NCBI GenBank assembly: GCA_036504215.1
Contig: DASXVO010000079.1
Span: 1-64,000 of the forward strand
From: Vicinamibacterales bacterium
Lineage (GTDB): Bacteria; Acidobacteriota; Vicinamibacteria; Vicinamibacterales; Fen-181
Direction of reading: 5' to 3'
Length of the DNA stretch: 64,000 nt
Positions 27,101-37,618 of the stretch are shown here, piece by piece. Within the stretch, counting starts at the first letter, position 1. Each line of letters starts with the position of its first letter. Under the pieces are notes generated by a model. That model was not told the DNA's origin, ran no database searches, and was given only the letters and a program-made list of their open reading frames with translations. The position numbers were made by a program, and so were the translations under genes.

Positions 27101-27532
27101 ATCGACGGCCCCGGCCTCGTCAAGGTCGCCACATTCGTCCGCGAAGGCGTGGCCTATCTCGCGGAGCGGGCCGAACCGCTGACGAGCACGCTCGCTCCGG
27201 CCGGCGCGAGCGGCACCCAGACCCCGGCGGCGCCATCGGCCGCGACGGGCCCGGGCGCCCCAACTCCACGACGCGTGAGCTTCGGAACGGTCCCCGACTT
27301 CGCCTTCGAAGGCCCGGGAGTGAGAGTGAGCGGCCTGGTTCCAGGTTCGCCGGCGGAGAAGGCCGGCCTCCAGGTGGGAGACGTCGTCGCCGCCATCGAC
27401 GGGAGGCCGATCGCCAATCTCCAGGCGTTCTCGAACGCGCTTCGCACGCTCGGCGTCGGCCAGACGGTACGGGCGACCGTCATCCGCGGCGGCAAGGAGC
27501 TGGCGCTGTCAGTGACCCTGGCTGAACGGTGA
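24140..27532 (+). CDS. Fused M1 aminopeptidase - M28 peptidase - PDZ protein
   Basis: A 1130-residue exported protein with a signal peptide (about 1-20, ending AWA). The N-terminal half is an M1-type aminopeptidase-like domain with HEILHNWWGNS (H301, E302, H305) and a glutamate in NWCEGMTAYLADH (E323). The middle is an M28-type zinc peptidase (about 740-1030), with AHYDHLG (H822), GADDNASG, AFTGEEAGLAGS, a late aspartate (INLDTVG) and HADYHRPSDTPD. The C-terminal 90 residues form a PDZ domain (VSGLVPGSPAEKAGLQVGD). ATG 24140 is preferred over ATG 24098 because it starts the signal peptide and follows GGGAG. It lies 42 bases after the TonB receptor gene. Confidence 0.9.
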   Translation: MTGRLSIALVLLSLSIPAWAAVPGGRVRHAMSVSLDPATHQLVVTDTIQLPHAWAGAVDFVLSGALHLTRSEPAAREVPLGRDATLFGINGTSEDLGRQAQVKRYQVTLAPGQATLTLCYRGAMDFGLSDAKEQYTRGFRTTAGIVGPEGVYLAGSSFWYPAFNGDLVEFDLDVAQPAGWHVISQGHGTSRDDRGRARWASGGAMDEIDLVGGPLQVWRDSAGTVETLVYLHDRDDALAAKYLAATSQYLEMYRQLIGPYPYRKFALVENFWETGYGMPTFALLGKQIIRFPFIITSSYPHEILHNWWGNSVFVDYESGNWCEGMTAYLADHLIQEQRGAGDEYRRSTLQKYRDYVKAGRDFPLTAFRSRESASTEAVGYGKALMAFHMLRLSVGDDTFRMAIARLYRDFNGKRASFADVEKTFATVSGRDLGRFFGDWVGRAGAPTLAVDVTRAGPDATAFSVEGRLRQTQPGDPFVVDVPVVVQTTKGVVSEVVHLDRAARDFTIRSTDAPLMVHVDPRFDVFRKLDPRETPPSIGQIFGEPRVLALLPSGAAPQELEAWRTLLQGWQSASHAIEMKRDIEVTTLPRDRAIWVVGRENTWAGRLFRTHVGMVSSESAIEVDGEKMALANHTLVLVTRHPDNVEKAVGWLAVDPAAAFPGLGRKLPHYGKYSYLGFEGTEPVNVLKGQWQDSDSPLRVDVRRLAGQTAAIMALPPDPRRPLAELPPVFSQKDLLAHVAFLADAAPEGRGPGSGGHEAAAKYIAERFKAFGLAPGGADGSYFQPFTMPIGGPREEKRVSNVVGYIPGTKIEWKDQAVLVTAHYDHLGLGWPDVHKGDEGKVHPGADDNASGVSVMLELAHTLAAGEKPSRSVVFIAFTGEEAGLAGSKYYAAHAGRFPLPKTIGVINLDTVGRLGEQRLSVLGTSTASEWQHIFRGASFVTGVESRNVPESVQASDQVSFIQQGVPAVQIFTSAHADYHRPSDTPDKIDGPGLVKVATFVREGVAYLAERAEPLTSTLAPAGASGTQTPAAPSAATGPGAPTPRRVSFGTVPDFAFEGPGVRVSGLVPGSPAEKAGLQVGDVVAAIDGRPIANLQAFSNALRTLGVGQTVRATVIRGGKELALSVTLAER

Positions 27533-27538
27533 GGTGAC

Positions 27539-28567
27539 ATGACGTATCGCTCGGCCATCATCGGGACGGGGCGGGTGGGTTCGCTGCTCGAGCGCGATCC
27601 CCGCCGGCCCAAGCCGCACTCCCATGCCGGCTGGCATCGACGTCATCCGTCGATCGAATTGGTGGCCGGCGCCGACATCGATCCGGAACGGCTGTCCGCC
27701 TTCGGCGAGGATTGGGGTATTCCCGCGGACCGTCTCTTCGCCGACTACCGTGAGATGCTCGCCGTCGTCCGGCCGGACATCGTGTCGATAGCGGCGTGGG
27801 CCCCTGCGCGGCTCGAGATGGTGTTGGCGGCGCTCGACGCGGGCGCTCGCGGGCTGTGGATCGAGAAGGCCATTGCGACTTCCATCGACGAGGCGGAGCG
27901 GTTGCGCGAGGTGATCGCGCGCACCGGCGCGACGGCCATCGTCGATCACCCGAGGCGCGCCGACGGGGCCTACCGGGCGGTGAAGCGGGTCATAGACGAG
28001 GGCACGCTGGGCGAGTTGCAGACGGTGAACTGCCTGATGAGCGGGCACCTGATGCACACGGGCACGCACGCCTGGGACGTGCTGCTCTACTGGTGCGGGC
28101 CCTGGCGCTCGGCCACCGGCTGGCTCGATGATCCGGCGGTGGACGGTGTGCAGGTGAAGGACACGGGCGGGCACGCCCACGTCGTGTTTGGCGGCGACGT
28201 GCATGCGTACGTCACGGGCCGGGACAAGCGCTACTACATCTTCCAGTTCGACTTGGTCTTCAGCGAGGGGCGGATCCAGATAGGCAACGACGTACGCCGC
28301 GTGATGCGCCCGGCCGACAGCCCGCGCTACACCGGATTCCGCGAACTCGTCGAGGTGACCGATCTGCCGCTCGACGATCCCTATCCGCACCCGATGGTGT
28401 ACGACCTGGTGCACGCAATGGAAAGCCGCGTCGAGCCGGTGATGTCGGTCCGGAACGCGATCGATGCGTTCGGCCTCGGGCTCGCGCTGTTCCAGTCCGG
28501 CCTCGACAATCACAAGGTCGTGACACCCGACCTGCTCGATCGCACCCTGCGCGTCGAAAGCGTCTGA
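27539..28567 (+). CDS. Gfo/Idh/MocA-family oxidoreductase
   Basis: A 342-residue NAD(P)-dependent oxidoreductase. A Rossmann nucleotide-binding motif opens the protein (SAIIGTGRVGSLLE), an EK pair typical of the family occurs in LWIEKAIATS (about residue 104), and a C-terminal alpha/beta sugar-acid-binding domain covers about 130-330. Such enzymes oxidise sugars, inositols or related alcohols; the substrate is not predictable. It begins 6 bases after the peptidase gene, so it is probably in the same transcript as the TonB receptor and peptidase. The 123 bases after it contain only the uncertain start of the mutase gene. Confidence 0.86.
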   Translation: MTYRSAIIGTGRVGSLLERDPRRPKPHSHAGWHRRHPSIELVAGADIDPERLSAFGEDWGIPADRLFADYREMLAVVRPDIVSIAAWAPARLEMVLAALDAGARGLWIEKAIATSIDEAERLREVIARTGATAIVDHPRRADGAYRAVKRVIDEGTLGELQTVNCLMSGHLMHTGTHAWDVLLYWCGPWRSATGWLDDPAVDGVQVKDTGGHAHVVFGGDVHAYVTGRDKRYYIFQFDLVFSEGRIQIGNDVRRVMRPADSPRYTGFRELVEVTDLPLDDPYPHPMVYDLVHAMESRVEPVMSVRNAIDAFGLGLALFQSGLDNHKVVTPDLLDRTLRVESV

Positions 28568-28690
28568 CGATGTGTCGGCCCCGCGCGCCGGGGACGCATG
28601 CTGCCGAGCGGGCGAGATCCTGTCCCGCGGGCGAGCACCTCTCCCGGAGTGATTTCCCGGCCGAGCGGGTTCCGCGCGATAATGGGAGGC

Positions 28691-30328
28691 ATGCCACCCA
28701 CAACTGGAGCGCGCCCGGGAAGCGTGGCCCCAACCTCGGCGAGGCAGGCCTCCTTCGCGACAATCTCGGGCCGGCCCGTCGAGAGGCTGTACACCCCGCA
28801 ATCCCTGCCGGGATTCGACGACCAGCGCGACCTGAACGTCCCGGGCGGCTTTCCGTACACGCGTGGCATCCACCCGACGGGCTATCGCGGCAAGCTCTGG
28901 ACGATGAGGCAGTTTGCCGGATTTGGGACGCCCGAGGAGACGAACGCCCGCTACAAAGAACTGCTGCAGAACGGCGGCACGGGCCTGAGCGTGGCGTTCG
29001 ACCTGCCGACGCTGATGGGACGCGACCCCGACCACGCGCTGTCGCTCGGCGAGGTGGGGAAGTGCGGTGTCTCGATCGCGTCGCTGGCCGACATGGAGAC
29101 GCTGTTCGACGGCATCTCGCTGGCCGACGTCACGACGTCGATGACGATCAACTCGCCGGCGTCGATGCTGTTGGCGATGTATCTGGTCGTCGCCGAACGC
29201 CAGGGTGCCGACTGGAAGGCGATCTCCGGCACCATTCAGAACGACATCCTGAAAGAGTTCATCGCCCAGAAGGAGTACATCTACCCGCCGCGTCCGTCGA
29301 TGCGGCTCATCACCGACGTCTTCGGCTTCTGCATGCGCGAGGTGCCACGCTGGAACACGATCTCGGTGAGCGGGTATCACATCCGGGAGGCCGGCGCGAC
29401 GGCCCTCCAGGAACTGGCGTTCACGCTGCGCGATGGCGTCGAGTACGTGCAGTACGGCGTGGACGCGGGTCTCGACGTGGACGCGTTCGTGCCGCGCATC
29501 TCGTTTTTCTTCAACGCCCACAGCGATTTCTTCGAAGAGATTGCGAAGTATCGCGCGGCCCGGAAGATCTGGGCGCACGTCATGCGCGACCGGTTTGGCG
29601 CGAAGGACGAGCGCTCGCTGAAGCTCCGCTTCCACACGCAGACGGCGGGCGTCTCGCTCACCGCGCAGCAGCCCTACAACAACGTCGTTCGAACCGCCGT
29701 GCAGGCGCTCGGGGCCGTCCTGGGCGGCACGCAGTCGCTGCACACCAACTCGCTGGACGAGGCCCTGGCGTTGCCCACGAGCGAGGCTGTGACCATCGCG
29801 CTGCGGACGCAGCAGATCATCGCGCACGAGACGGGCGTGGCGAATGTCGTCGATCCGCTGGGCGGGTCGTACTTCGTCGAACGGCTCACGCTCGACATGG
29901 AGCGCGAAGCCCTTGGCATCTTCGACACCATCGACGGGATGGGCGGGATGGTGGCGGCCATCGAGTGCGGCTACCCGCAGAAGGAAATCGCCGAGAGCGC
30001 CTACCTGTTTCAGCAGGCGGTCGAGCGGCGCGAGAGAATCATCGTCGGTGTGAACGACTTCGTGGCCGATCGGGAGGATGCGATCCCCACGCTCTACATC
30101 GACGAGGCCGCGGCCGGGCGGCAGCTCGCGAAGCTGGAACGGGTCAGGCGGGAACGGGATGACGACCGTGCGAGGCGCGCCCTCGATCACCTCCGCGAGG
30201 TGGCCGCCGGAACGGGCAACACCATGGAACCGATTCTCGCCGCGGTGCGCGCGTACGCCACCATTGGCGAGATGTGCGACGCCCTGCGCGAGGTGTGGGG
30301 CGAGTACGAGGAAGTACCGGTGGTGTAG
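28691..30328 (+). CDS. Methylmalonyl-CoA mutase family protein, large (catalytic) subunit
   Basis: The 545-residue TIM-barrel subunit of a B12-dependent acyl-CoA mutase, without the C-terminal cobalamin domain, which is encoded by the next gene. Motifs seen: [90 protein letters not shown] and [15 protein letters not shown]. Such enzymes isomerise methylmalonyl-CoA/succinyl-CoA or, in related classes, isobutyryl- or ethylmalonyl-CoA; the class is not settled by motif alone. Start uncertain: ATG 28598, 28682 and 28691 are in frame; 28691 has GGGAGG immediately upstream (very close), 28598 has GGGGAC. Confidence 0.9.
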   Translation: MPPTTGARPGSVAPTSARQASFATISGRPVERLYTPQSLPGFDDQRDLNVPGGFPYTRGIHPTGYRGKLWTMRQFAGFGTPEETNARYKELLQNGGTGLSVAFDLPTLMGRDPDHALSLGEVGKCGVSIASLADMETLFDGISLADVTTSMTINSPASMLLAMYLVVAERQGADWKAISGTIQNDILKEFIAQKEYIYPPRPSMRLITDVFGFCMREVPRWNTISVSGYHIREAGATALQELAFTLRDGVEYVQYGVDAGLDVDAFVPRISFFFNAHSDFFEEIAKYRAARKIWAHVMRDRFGAKDERSLKLRFHTQTAGVSLTAQQPYNNVVRTAVQALGAVLGGTQSLHTNSLDEALALPTSEAVTIALRTQQIIAHETGVANVVDPLGGSYFVERLTLDMEREALGIFDTIDGMGGMVAAIECGYPQKEIAESAYLFQQAVERRERIIVGVNDFVADREDAIPTLYIDEAAAGRQLAKLERVRRERDDDRARRALDHLREVAAGTGNTMEPILAAVRAYATIGEMCDALREVWGEYEEVPVV

Positions 30329-30360
30329 GGCTGGCCTCGAGGCCCGCCTGAGGACTTCAG

Positions 30361-30765
30361 ATGCGGAAAATCCGAGTCGTCATCGCCAAGCCCGGCCTCG
30401 ATGGCCACGACCGCGGAGCCAAGGTGATTGCTCGGGCCCTGCGCGACGCGGGCATGGAGGTCATCTACACCGGGTTGCGCCAGACGCCCGAGCAGGTCGT
30501 GGCTGCCGCGGTCCAGGAGGACGCCGACGTCATCGGTTTGTCGATCCTGTCCGGGGCGCATACGCAGATCTGTCCACGCGTCATGGAACTCGTGCGCGAG
30601 CAGGGACTCGACGATGTGCTCGTGGTCATTGGTGGCATCATTCCGGACGCGGACGTGCCGAAGCTGCAGGCAATCGGCGTCAAGGGCATCTTCCGGCCGG
30701 GCAGCTCGATGCAGGATATCGTGCGGTTCATCGAGCACAATGTCCGCGCTGCCACCGAGGCGTGA
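30361..30765 (+). CDS. B12-binding subunit of acyl-CoA mutase
   Basis: The 134-residue cobalamin-binding subunit that completes the mutase encoded upstream. The base-off B12 motif DGHDRGAK (D15-x-H17-x-x-G20) is present, followed by SILSGAHTQ and the [11 protein letters not shown] loop, all diagnostic. Separate catalytic and B12 subunits are typical of archaeal and several bacterial mutases. It starts 32 bases after the large-subunit stop, so the two should be co-expressed. The 244 bases after it hold no recognisable gene. Confidence 0.94.
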   Translation: MRKIRVVIAKPGLDGHDRGAKVIARALRDAGMEVIYTGLRQTPEQVVAAAVQEDADVIGLSILSGAHTQICPRVMELVREQGLDDVLVVIGGIIPDADVPKLQAIGVKGIFRPGSSMQDIVRFIEHNVRAATEA

Positions 30766-31009
30766 GTGGAGGCGGCTCACGGTCGATCACGGGGTTTGCG
30801 GAGCCCGCAGAGGCAACAGGCACGGTTGACTCCACGATCTCTGCGATCTCCACGTCGAATGTCACGTGGGCGAGCGGCCAGACGGGGGCCGGAGCCGTGC
30901 GGCCAGGGCGTGGCTCTATTGCGGAGATCGCCTGCCGCCGATAACCGAACGTGTAGCTCCGGCGGCGCGGTGTGTTGTGCACAGCCGACCGGGCATTCGC
31001 GGTGACCGG
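30766..31009. other. Intergenic region before response regulator
   Basis: 244 bases between the mutase subunit and the response regulator. No ORF with recognisable homology, no tRNA and no strong hairpin with a T run. A TTGACT hexamer is present near 30828 but without a good -10 at 16-18 bp. Confidence 0.4.
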
Positions 31010-32269
31010 ATGCCGTACAAACTCCTGCTTGCAGACGACAGCGTTACGATCCAGCGGGTCATCGAGCTGACCTTCGCCGACGAGGACGTCAAGGTGACGG
31101 CCGTGGGCGATGGCCAGCAGGCCATCGATTGCATCGGGGCGGATCGTCCCGACATCGTGCTGGCCGACGTGGGCATGCCGAAGCGGGACGGATACGAGGT
31201 GGCGGCCTTCGTCAAGGACAACCCGGAACTCGCGCACATTCCCGTCCTGCTGTTGACAGGCGCCTTCGAGCCGGTCGATGAGGCGCGCGCGCGCGCCGCG
31301 AAGTGCGACGGGGTGCTGGCCAAACCGTTCGAGCCGCAGATGCTGATAGGTCGCGTCAAGGAACTGTTGAGCGGCGTGAAACCATCGAGATCGGTGCCCC
31401 CGCCTCTGGTGCCGGCCGTGGCCCCGGTGGCCGTGCCACCTCCCGCGCCGCCCACTCCCGCTGCCGTGGTCGATGAGGCGGACGAGCCCACGGTGAGAAT
31501 ATTCGCGCCGTTACACTTCGGTGGGCAGCCGGAGCAGGCGCCGACGGCCCAGTTGCCGACGGCCCAGCCCCCGGCAGAACCTCCGCCCGCGGCGCTCGTG
31601 GTCGAGGAGATATTCGAGGCGACGCCGGTGCCGATCCTGCAGAACGACACCGACATGGTGCTCGACCCATCCTCTCTCAATCTGCGGACCGATACGCCGC
31701 CGCCGGACTCGTCGCTCGACGACTACTTCGACCGCCTGGACGCGGCCTTCGCGCACTTGACCGGCCAGCCGGCCGGCCGTGAGGGCACCGCTACACGATC
31801 GCCGGGTGACCTGTGGCCGGAGCCGACGCCTCCAGCTGCCGACTGGGCGCAGGCAGCCGTCGAGCCTCAGGCGACATTCGACGTTCACCCTCCAGCCGAT
31901 CCGGCGCCATCGCTCGCGGGCGCAGACGAGGGTCGCATGCCCGTTTCGAGTCCCGTCACCCCCGCGGCGGCCGAACCGGAGGCGGCGCCGCTCGTTGCCG
32001 TCCCGGTGGCCGACGCGTTCGCCGCGCTGTTCGACGCGGAGCACCGTCACGGCCCCGAGGCGCTGAACCTCGGCGATCCGTACGCGGCTGCATCGGTGAT
32101 GCTGCCCGGCACGGCGCTGACGGAGGACTTCATCCAGGACGTCGCGCGCCGCGTCGCCGAGCGTCTCGGCGATGGAGCCCTTCGCCAAGTGGTGGCGGAC
32201 GTCGTCTCGACGACGACCGAACGCCTGGTCCGGGAGGAAATCGCCCGCTTGAAGGCGTCGATCCGGTAG
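31010..32269 (+). CDS. Response regulator with long Pro-rich linker and C-terminal amphipathic helix
   Basis: A 419-residue protein. Receiver domain in about 1-122: acidic pair ADDS, phospho-acceptor aspartate in VLADVGMP, threonine in LLTGAF, lysine in LAKPFEP. Residues about 125-370 are Pro/Ala/Glu-rich and look disordered. The last 50 residues ([20 protein letters not shown] through IARLKASIR) form a conserved amphipathic helix seen at the end of gliding/social-motility and Acidobacterial receiver proteins, probably for protein-protein contact. No DNA-binding or enzymatic output domain, so it likely signals by docking. No histidine kinase gene is near. ATG 31010 begins exactly at the receiver fold. 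Confidence 0.82.
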   Translation: MPYKLLLADDSVTIQRVIELTFADEDVKVTAVGDGQQAIDCIGADRPDIVLADVGMPKRDGYEVAAFVKDNPELAHIPVLLLTGAFEPVDEARARAAKCDGVLAKPFEPQMLIGRVKELLSGVKPSRSVPPPLVPAVAPVAVPPPAPPTPAAVVDEADEPTVRIFAPLHFGGQPEQAPTAQLPTAQPPAEPPPAALVVEEIFEATPVPILQNDTDMVLDPSSLNLRTDTPPPDSSLDDYFDRLDAAFAHLTGQPAGREGTATRSPGDLWPEPTPPAADWAQAAVEPQATFDVHPPADPAPSLAGADEGRMPVSSPVTPAAAEPEAAPLVAVPVADAFAALFDAEHRHGPEALNLGDPYAAASVMLPGTALTEDFIQDVARRVAERLGDGALRQVVADVVSTTTERLVREEIARLKASIR

Positions 32270-32333
32270 CCGGCGCCCCCCGGCGCCTTCCCCCTTGCAG
32301 CCCGCCCGATTCCCCCGTACGATCAATAGATCT

Positions 32334-34982
<2,649 letters not shown>

Positions 34983-34983
34983 G

Positions 34984-35871
34984 GTGGGCGTCCTCTTGCC
35001 GGCCACCGTCCCGTTGCCGCACGACGTGCGCGACGCGCTGGCAATGCGTGCCGACCGGCTCCTCGGATTCGCGTCCCGGGTGGACTGGTACGACCGGGTG
35101 CCCTCGACCAACGACTTGGCTGACCGTGCCGCGGCGGCGGGCGCCGGGCACGGGTTCGTCGTCGCGGCCGAGGCGCAGTCGAGCGGACGCGGGAGGCAGG
35201 GCCACGTGTGGTTCTCGCCATCCGGCGCCGGTCTCTATGTCTCGGTCGTCCTGCGCCCCACCGCGCTGTCGCCGGGCGGAGACGACCACCCCGCCACCCT
35301 GTCCCGGACCGGACGGGGTTTCTGCCCTGCCGTGATGGCCTCATCGATCACACTGACGGCGGGGGTGGCGCTGGCCGAGGCACTCCGCGCGGCTACCGGT
35401 CTGCCGGTCGACATCAAGTGGCCGAACGACCTGGTGATTGGTCCCCGCAAGGTGTGCGGGATTCTCGCGGAGGCGGCCGCGGCCGGTGACCGTCTCGAGC
35501 ACGTCGTGCTGGGCTTCGGCATCAACGTGCTACCCGTCGCATATCCGCAGGACATCGCCGGCCGCGCGACCTCCCTCGAAACCGAACTGGGACGGCCCGC
35601 GGATCGTGCGCTGGTGCTCGCGGAGTCGCTCGCGCGTCTCGCGGAGTGCCTGCGCGAGCTGGTCGAGCGCGGGTTCGACGGGCTGCTCGACCGGTGGCGG
35701 CTTCTCTCGCCGTCGAGCACGGGAACCCAGGTGCACGTGCTCGCAGCGGGAGAGTGGGAGCCGGCCGTCACCTCTGGAGTAGACGATGATGGTGCGCTGC
35801 TGGTCAGGCGCGGGACCGCCGTTCAGCGGGTGGTCGCCGGCGAGATCGGGTGGCCTTCACCGCGAGGCTGA
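34984..35871 (+). CDS. birA: Biotin-[acetyl-CoA carboxylase] ligase
   Basis: Attaches biotin to the BCCP subunit of acetyl-CoA carboxylase via biotinyl-AMP. The 295 residues hold the catalytic glycine-rich loop GRGRQGHVWFSP, the lysine motif DIKWPNDLVI, KVCGILAEA, and a C-terminal SH3-like domain (about 245-290). The DNA-binding winged helix of E. coli BirA is absent, so this is a pure ligase (class I) rather than a repressor. An unusual insertion (about 95-115, SPGGDDHPATLSRTG) interrupts the usual LRP...L strand. GTG start, one base after the valS stop, with GGAG inside the end of valS. Confidence 0.93.
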   Translation: MGVLLPATVPLPHDVRDALAMRADRLLGFASRVDWYDRVPSTNDLADRAAAAGAGHGFVVAAEAQSSGRGRQGHVWFSPSGAGLYVSVVLRPTALSPGGDDHPATLSRTGRGFCPAVMASSITLTAGVALAEALRAATGLPVDIKWPNDLVIGPRKVCGILAEAAAAGDRLEHVVLGFGINVLPVAYPQDIAGRATSLETELGRPADRALVLAESLARLAECLRELVERGFDGLLDRWRLLSPSSTGTQVHVLAAGEWEPAVTSGVDDDGALLVRRGTAVQRVVAGEIGWPSPRG

Positions 35872-35876
35872 CTGAC

Positions 35877-36674
35877 ATGCTGCTTGCGCTCGACATCGGC
35901 AACACGAACATCGTCGTCGGCGTCTTCGACCGCGACCAGTTGCTCCACAGTTGGCGGCTGTCCACACTTCGTCAGCGGACGGCCGACGAGATGGGAATCT
36001 GGCTCGTCCAGCTCTTCGCCCACCGGCGGCTGGCCACCGAAGCCATCGACGGCGTCGTGATCGCCTCGGTGGTTCCCACGCTCACCGGGCCGACCGCTGA
36101 CATGGCGCGGAGCTACTTCTGCCGCGAACCGCTGGTTGTGGACGCCGGCACCGACACGGGCATGCCGGTGCTCTACGACGCGCCTGGCGAGGTCGGGGCC
36201 GACCGGATCGTCAACGGTGTCGCGGCGTATGAACGACACGGGCGTGCCGGCGCGACGTCACCGGCGCAGGATGCCCGCGCGCTGATCGTGGTGGACTTCG
36301 GCACGGCGACGACGTTCGACGCCATCTCGCGCCGCGGCGAGTATCTCGGTGGCGTCATCTGTCCCGGTGTGAACATCTCGGCGGATGCGCTGTTCGAGCG
36401 GGCGGCCCGGCTGCCCAGGGTGGACGTGCGCAAGCCGGCGTCGGTCATCGGGAAGACGACCGTCGGATCGATGCAGTCGGGACTGTTCTACGGATACATC
36501 GGTCTGGTGGAAGGCATCGTGCACCGGATGCGCGCCGAGCTGGGCGACCCTGTGGGATGCATCGCCACGGGCGGCCTCGCAGAGATGATTGCGCCCGAGA
36601 CGACGGTCATCGACGCGGTCGATCGGGACCTGACGCTTCACGGGTTGAGGGGGATTTGGGAGAGAAACAGGTAG
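35877..36674 (+). CDS. coaX: Type III pantothenate kinase
   Basis: First step of coenzyme A synthesis: phosphorylates pantothenate. The 265 residues show ASKHA-fold phosphate motifs LALDIGNTNIVVGVF (about 3-17), GADRIVNGVAAYE (about 104) and VVDFGTATTFDAIS (about 135), the standard CoaX signature; this type is insensitive to CoA feedback. ATG 35877 matches the family N-terminus; an upstream ATG at 35850 would overlap birA. It is preceded by GAGG and follows birA by 5 bases. Its TAG stop is immediately followed by a GGTGCTGGA repeat array. Confidence 0.95.
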   Translation: MLLALDIGNTNIVVGVFDRDQLLHSWRLSTLRQRTADEMGIWLVQLFAHRRLATEAIDGVVIASVVPTLTGPTADMARSYFCREPLVVDAGTDTGMPVLYDAPGEVGADRIVNGVAAYERHGRAGATSPAQDARALIVVDFGTATTFDAISRRGEYLGGVICPGVNISADALFERAARLPRVDVRKPASVIGKTTVGSMQSGLFYGYIGLVEGIVHRMRAELGDPVGCIATGGLAEMIAPETTVIDAVDRDLTLHGLRGIWERNR

Positions 36675-36780
36675 CAGGTGCTGGAGGTGCTGGGGGTGCC
36701 GGAGGTGCTGAAGGTGCGGTGCTGGAGGTGCTGGGGGTGCTGGAGGTGCTGGAGGTGCGGTGCTGAAGGTGCGGTGCTGA
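36675..36780 (+). repeat. GGTGCTGGA tandem array, copy 1
   Basis: About 106 bases made of 9-bp units GGTGCTGGA or GGTGCTGGG with point variants, interrupted by truncated 5-bp GGTGC units. It starts in the base after the coaX TAG stop (TAG-CAGGTGCTGG) and ends 10 bases before the first possible start of the next gene. The plus strand carries many GG pairs and GGAGGTG motifs, which resemble Shine-Dalgarno sites. The same unit and the same junction with a TAG stop occur after sbp (53296-53402). Confidence 0.9.
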
Positions 36781-36790
36781 CGGCCGTCTC

Positions 36791-37576
36791 GTGGCGGTGG
36801 ACCTTCGGCGTGCGGTGATTGAGGTCGGGGTGGAGCCGGTGATTGAGGATACCGATTCGTATTGCCGCGAGGTCGAGGCGTACTTGTGCCGCCGAAACGC
36901 GGGACACCTCGTTCGAGTGGTCGGGCCCGCGTTCGACATGGTGGCAGGGTGGGCCGCGCGCGGCATTCCGATCAAGGTGGCGCTGCGCGGAATCGACCGG
37001 ACATTGGAGCGCCAGACCGCCAAGGACCCGCGACGGCGGCGCCCGGTGCGTGTCGAGTTCTGCGAGGCCGACGTGCTCGACGCGTTCGACGAGTGGCGCC
37101 GTGCCGTTGGCGTCGGCACGGCTGGCGGTGGCGGGGCGCAGCCGGCCGGCCCCGACGACCCTTCGGGAGGCTCGACGCCGAAGCCCACGCGGTCATTGCG
37201 CGCGCACCTCGATCGCGTGGCGACCCGCCTGACGGACCTTTCCGCGGCCGGTCCGCTGCCCGCCGGCCTCGACACGCTGGTCGAGCGGTTGCTGGCCGAC
37301 CTCGGTGAGGATCGAGCCGCAACCCGGGTGCTCCGCGGTGACGCGAGGCGCGAGTACCTCGCGCGACTCCAACGTTTCGACGACGAACTGCTGCAGACCG
37401 CGCGGGCCGCCGTCCCGGCCGCGACGCGCGAGGCGTTGCGTGACGAGGCAAGCCGGGAACTGGCTCCTTTCCGTAGCCGCATGCCCGAGCATGCGTTCGA
37501 GACGGCGGTCGACGCCGCGTCGGACAATCTGCTGCGCGATCGTCTCAGGCTCCCCGTCGTCCGGTTCGATCCCTGA
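36791..37576 (+). CDS. Conserved hypothetical protein
   Basis: A 261-residue soluble protein with no signal peptide or membrane segment. Two parts: an N-terminal compact region (about 14-110; DTDSYCREVEAYLCRRN, FDMVAGWAARGIPIKVALRGID, VEFCEADVLDAFDEWRRAV) and, after a Gly/Pro-rich linker, a helical C-terminal region (about 135-255). I do not recognise the family. Start is uncertain: GTG codons at 36791, 36797, 36815 and 36830 are in frame, the last preceded by GAGG. It follows the coaX repeat array and precedes an RNA methyltransferase gene, from which only 42 bases separate it, so it may be co-transcribed with either. Confidence 0.7.
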   Translation: MAVDLRRAVIEVGVEPVIEDTDSYCREVEAYLCRRNAGHLVRVVGPAFDMVAGWAARGIPIKVALRGIDRTLERQTAKDPRRRRPVRVEFCEADVLDAFDEWRRAVGVGTAGGGGAQPAGPDDPSGGSTPKPTRSLRAHLDRVATRLTDLSAAGPLPAGLDTLVERLLADLGEDRAATRVLRGDARREYLARLQRFDDELLQTARAAVPAATREALRDEASRELAPFRSRMPEHAFETAVDAASDNLLRDRLRLPVVRFDP

Positions 37577-37618
37577 CCAGGCCGGTGGCGGCGCTTCCAG
37601 TTGGCTCGCGGACTTTCT

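Noticed and set aside
27509-30190. Very long open frame (893 codons) antisense to the oxidoreductase and mutase genes
   Set aside because: Arg/His/Pro-rich translation without motifs; it mirrors real genes and is an effect of high GC content at third codon positions.
32270-32333. T-box or other tRNA-sensing leader before valS
   Set aside because: The gap is only 64 bases and contains no T-box sequence or large stem.
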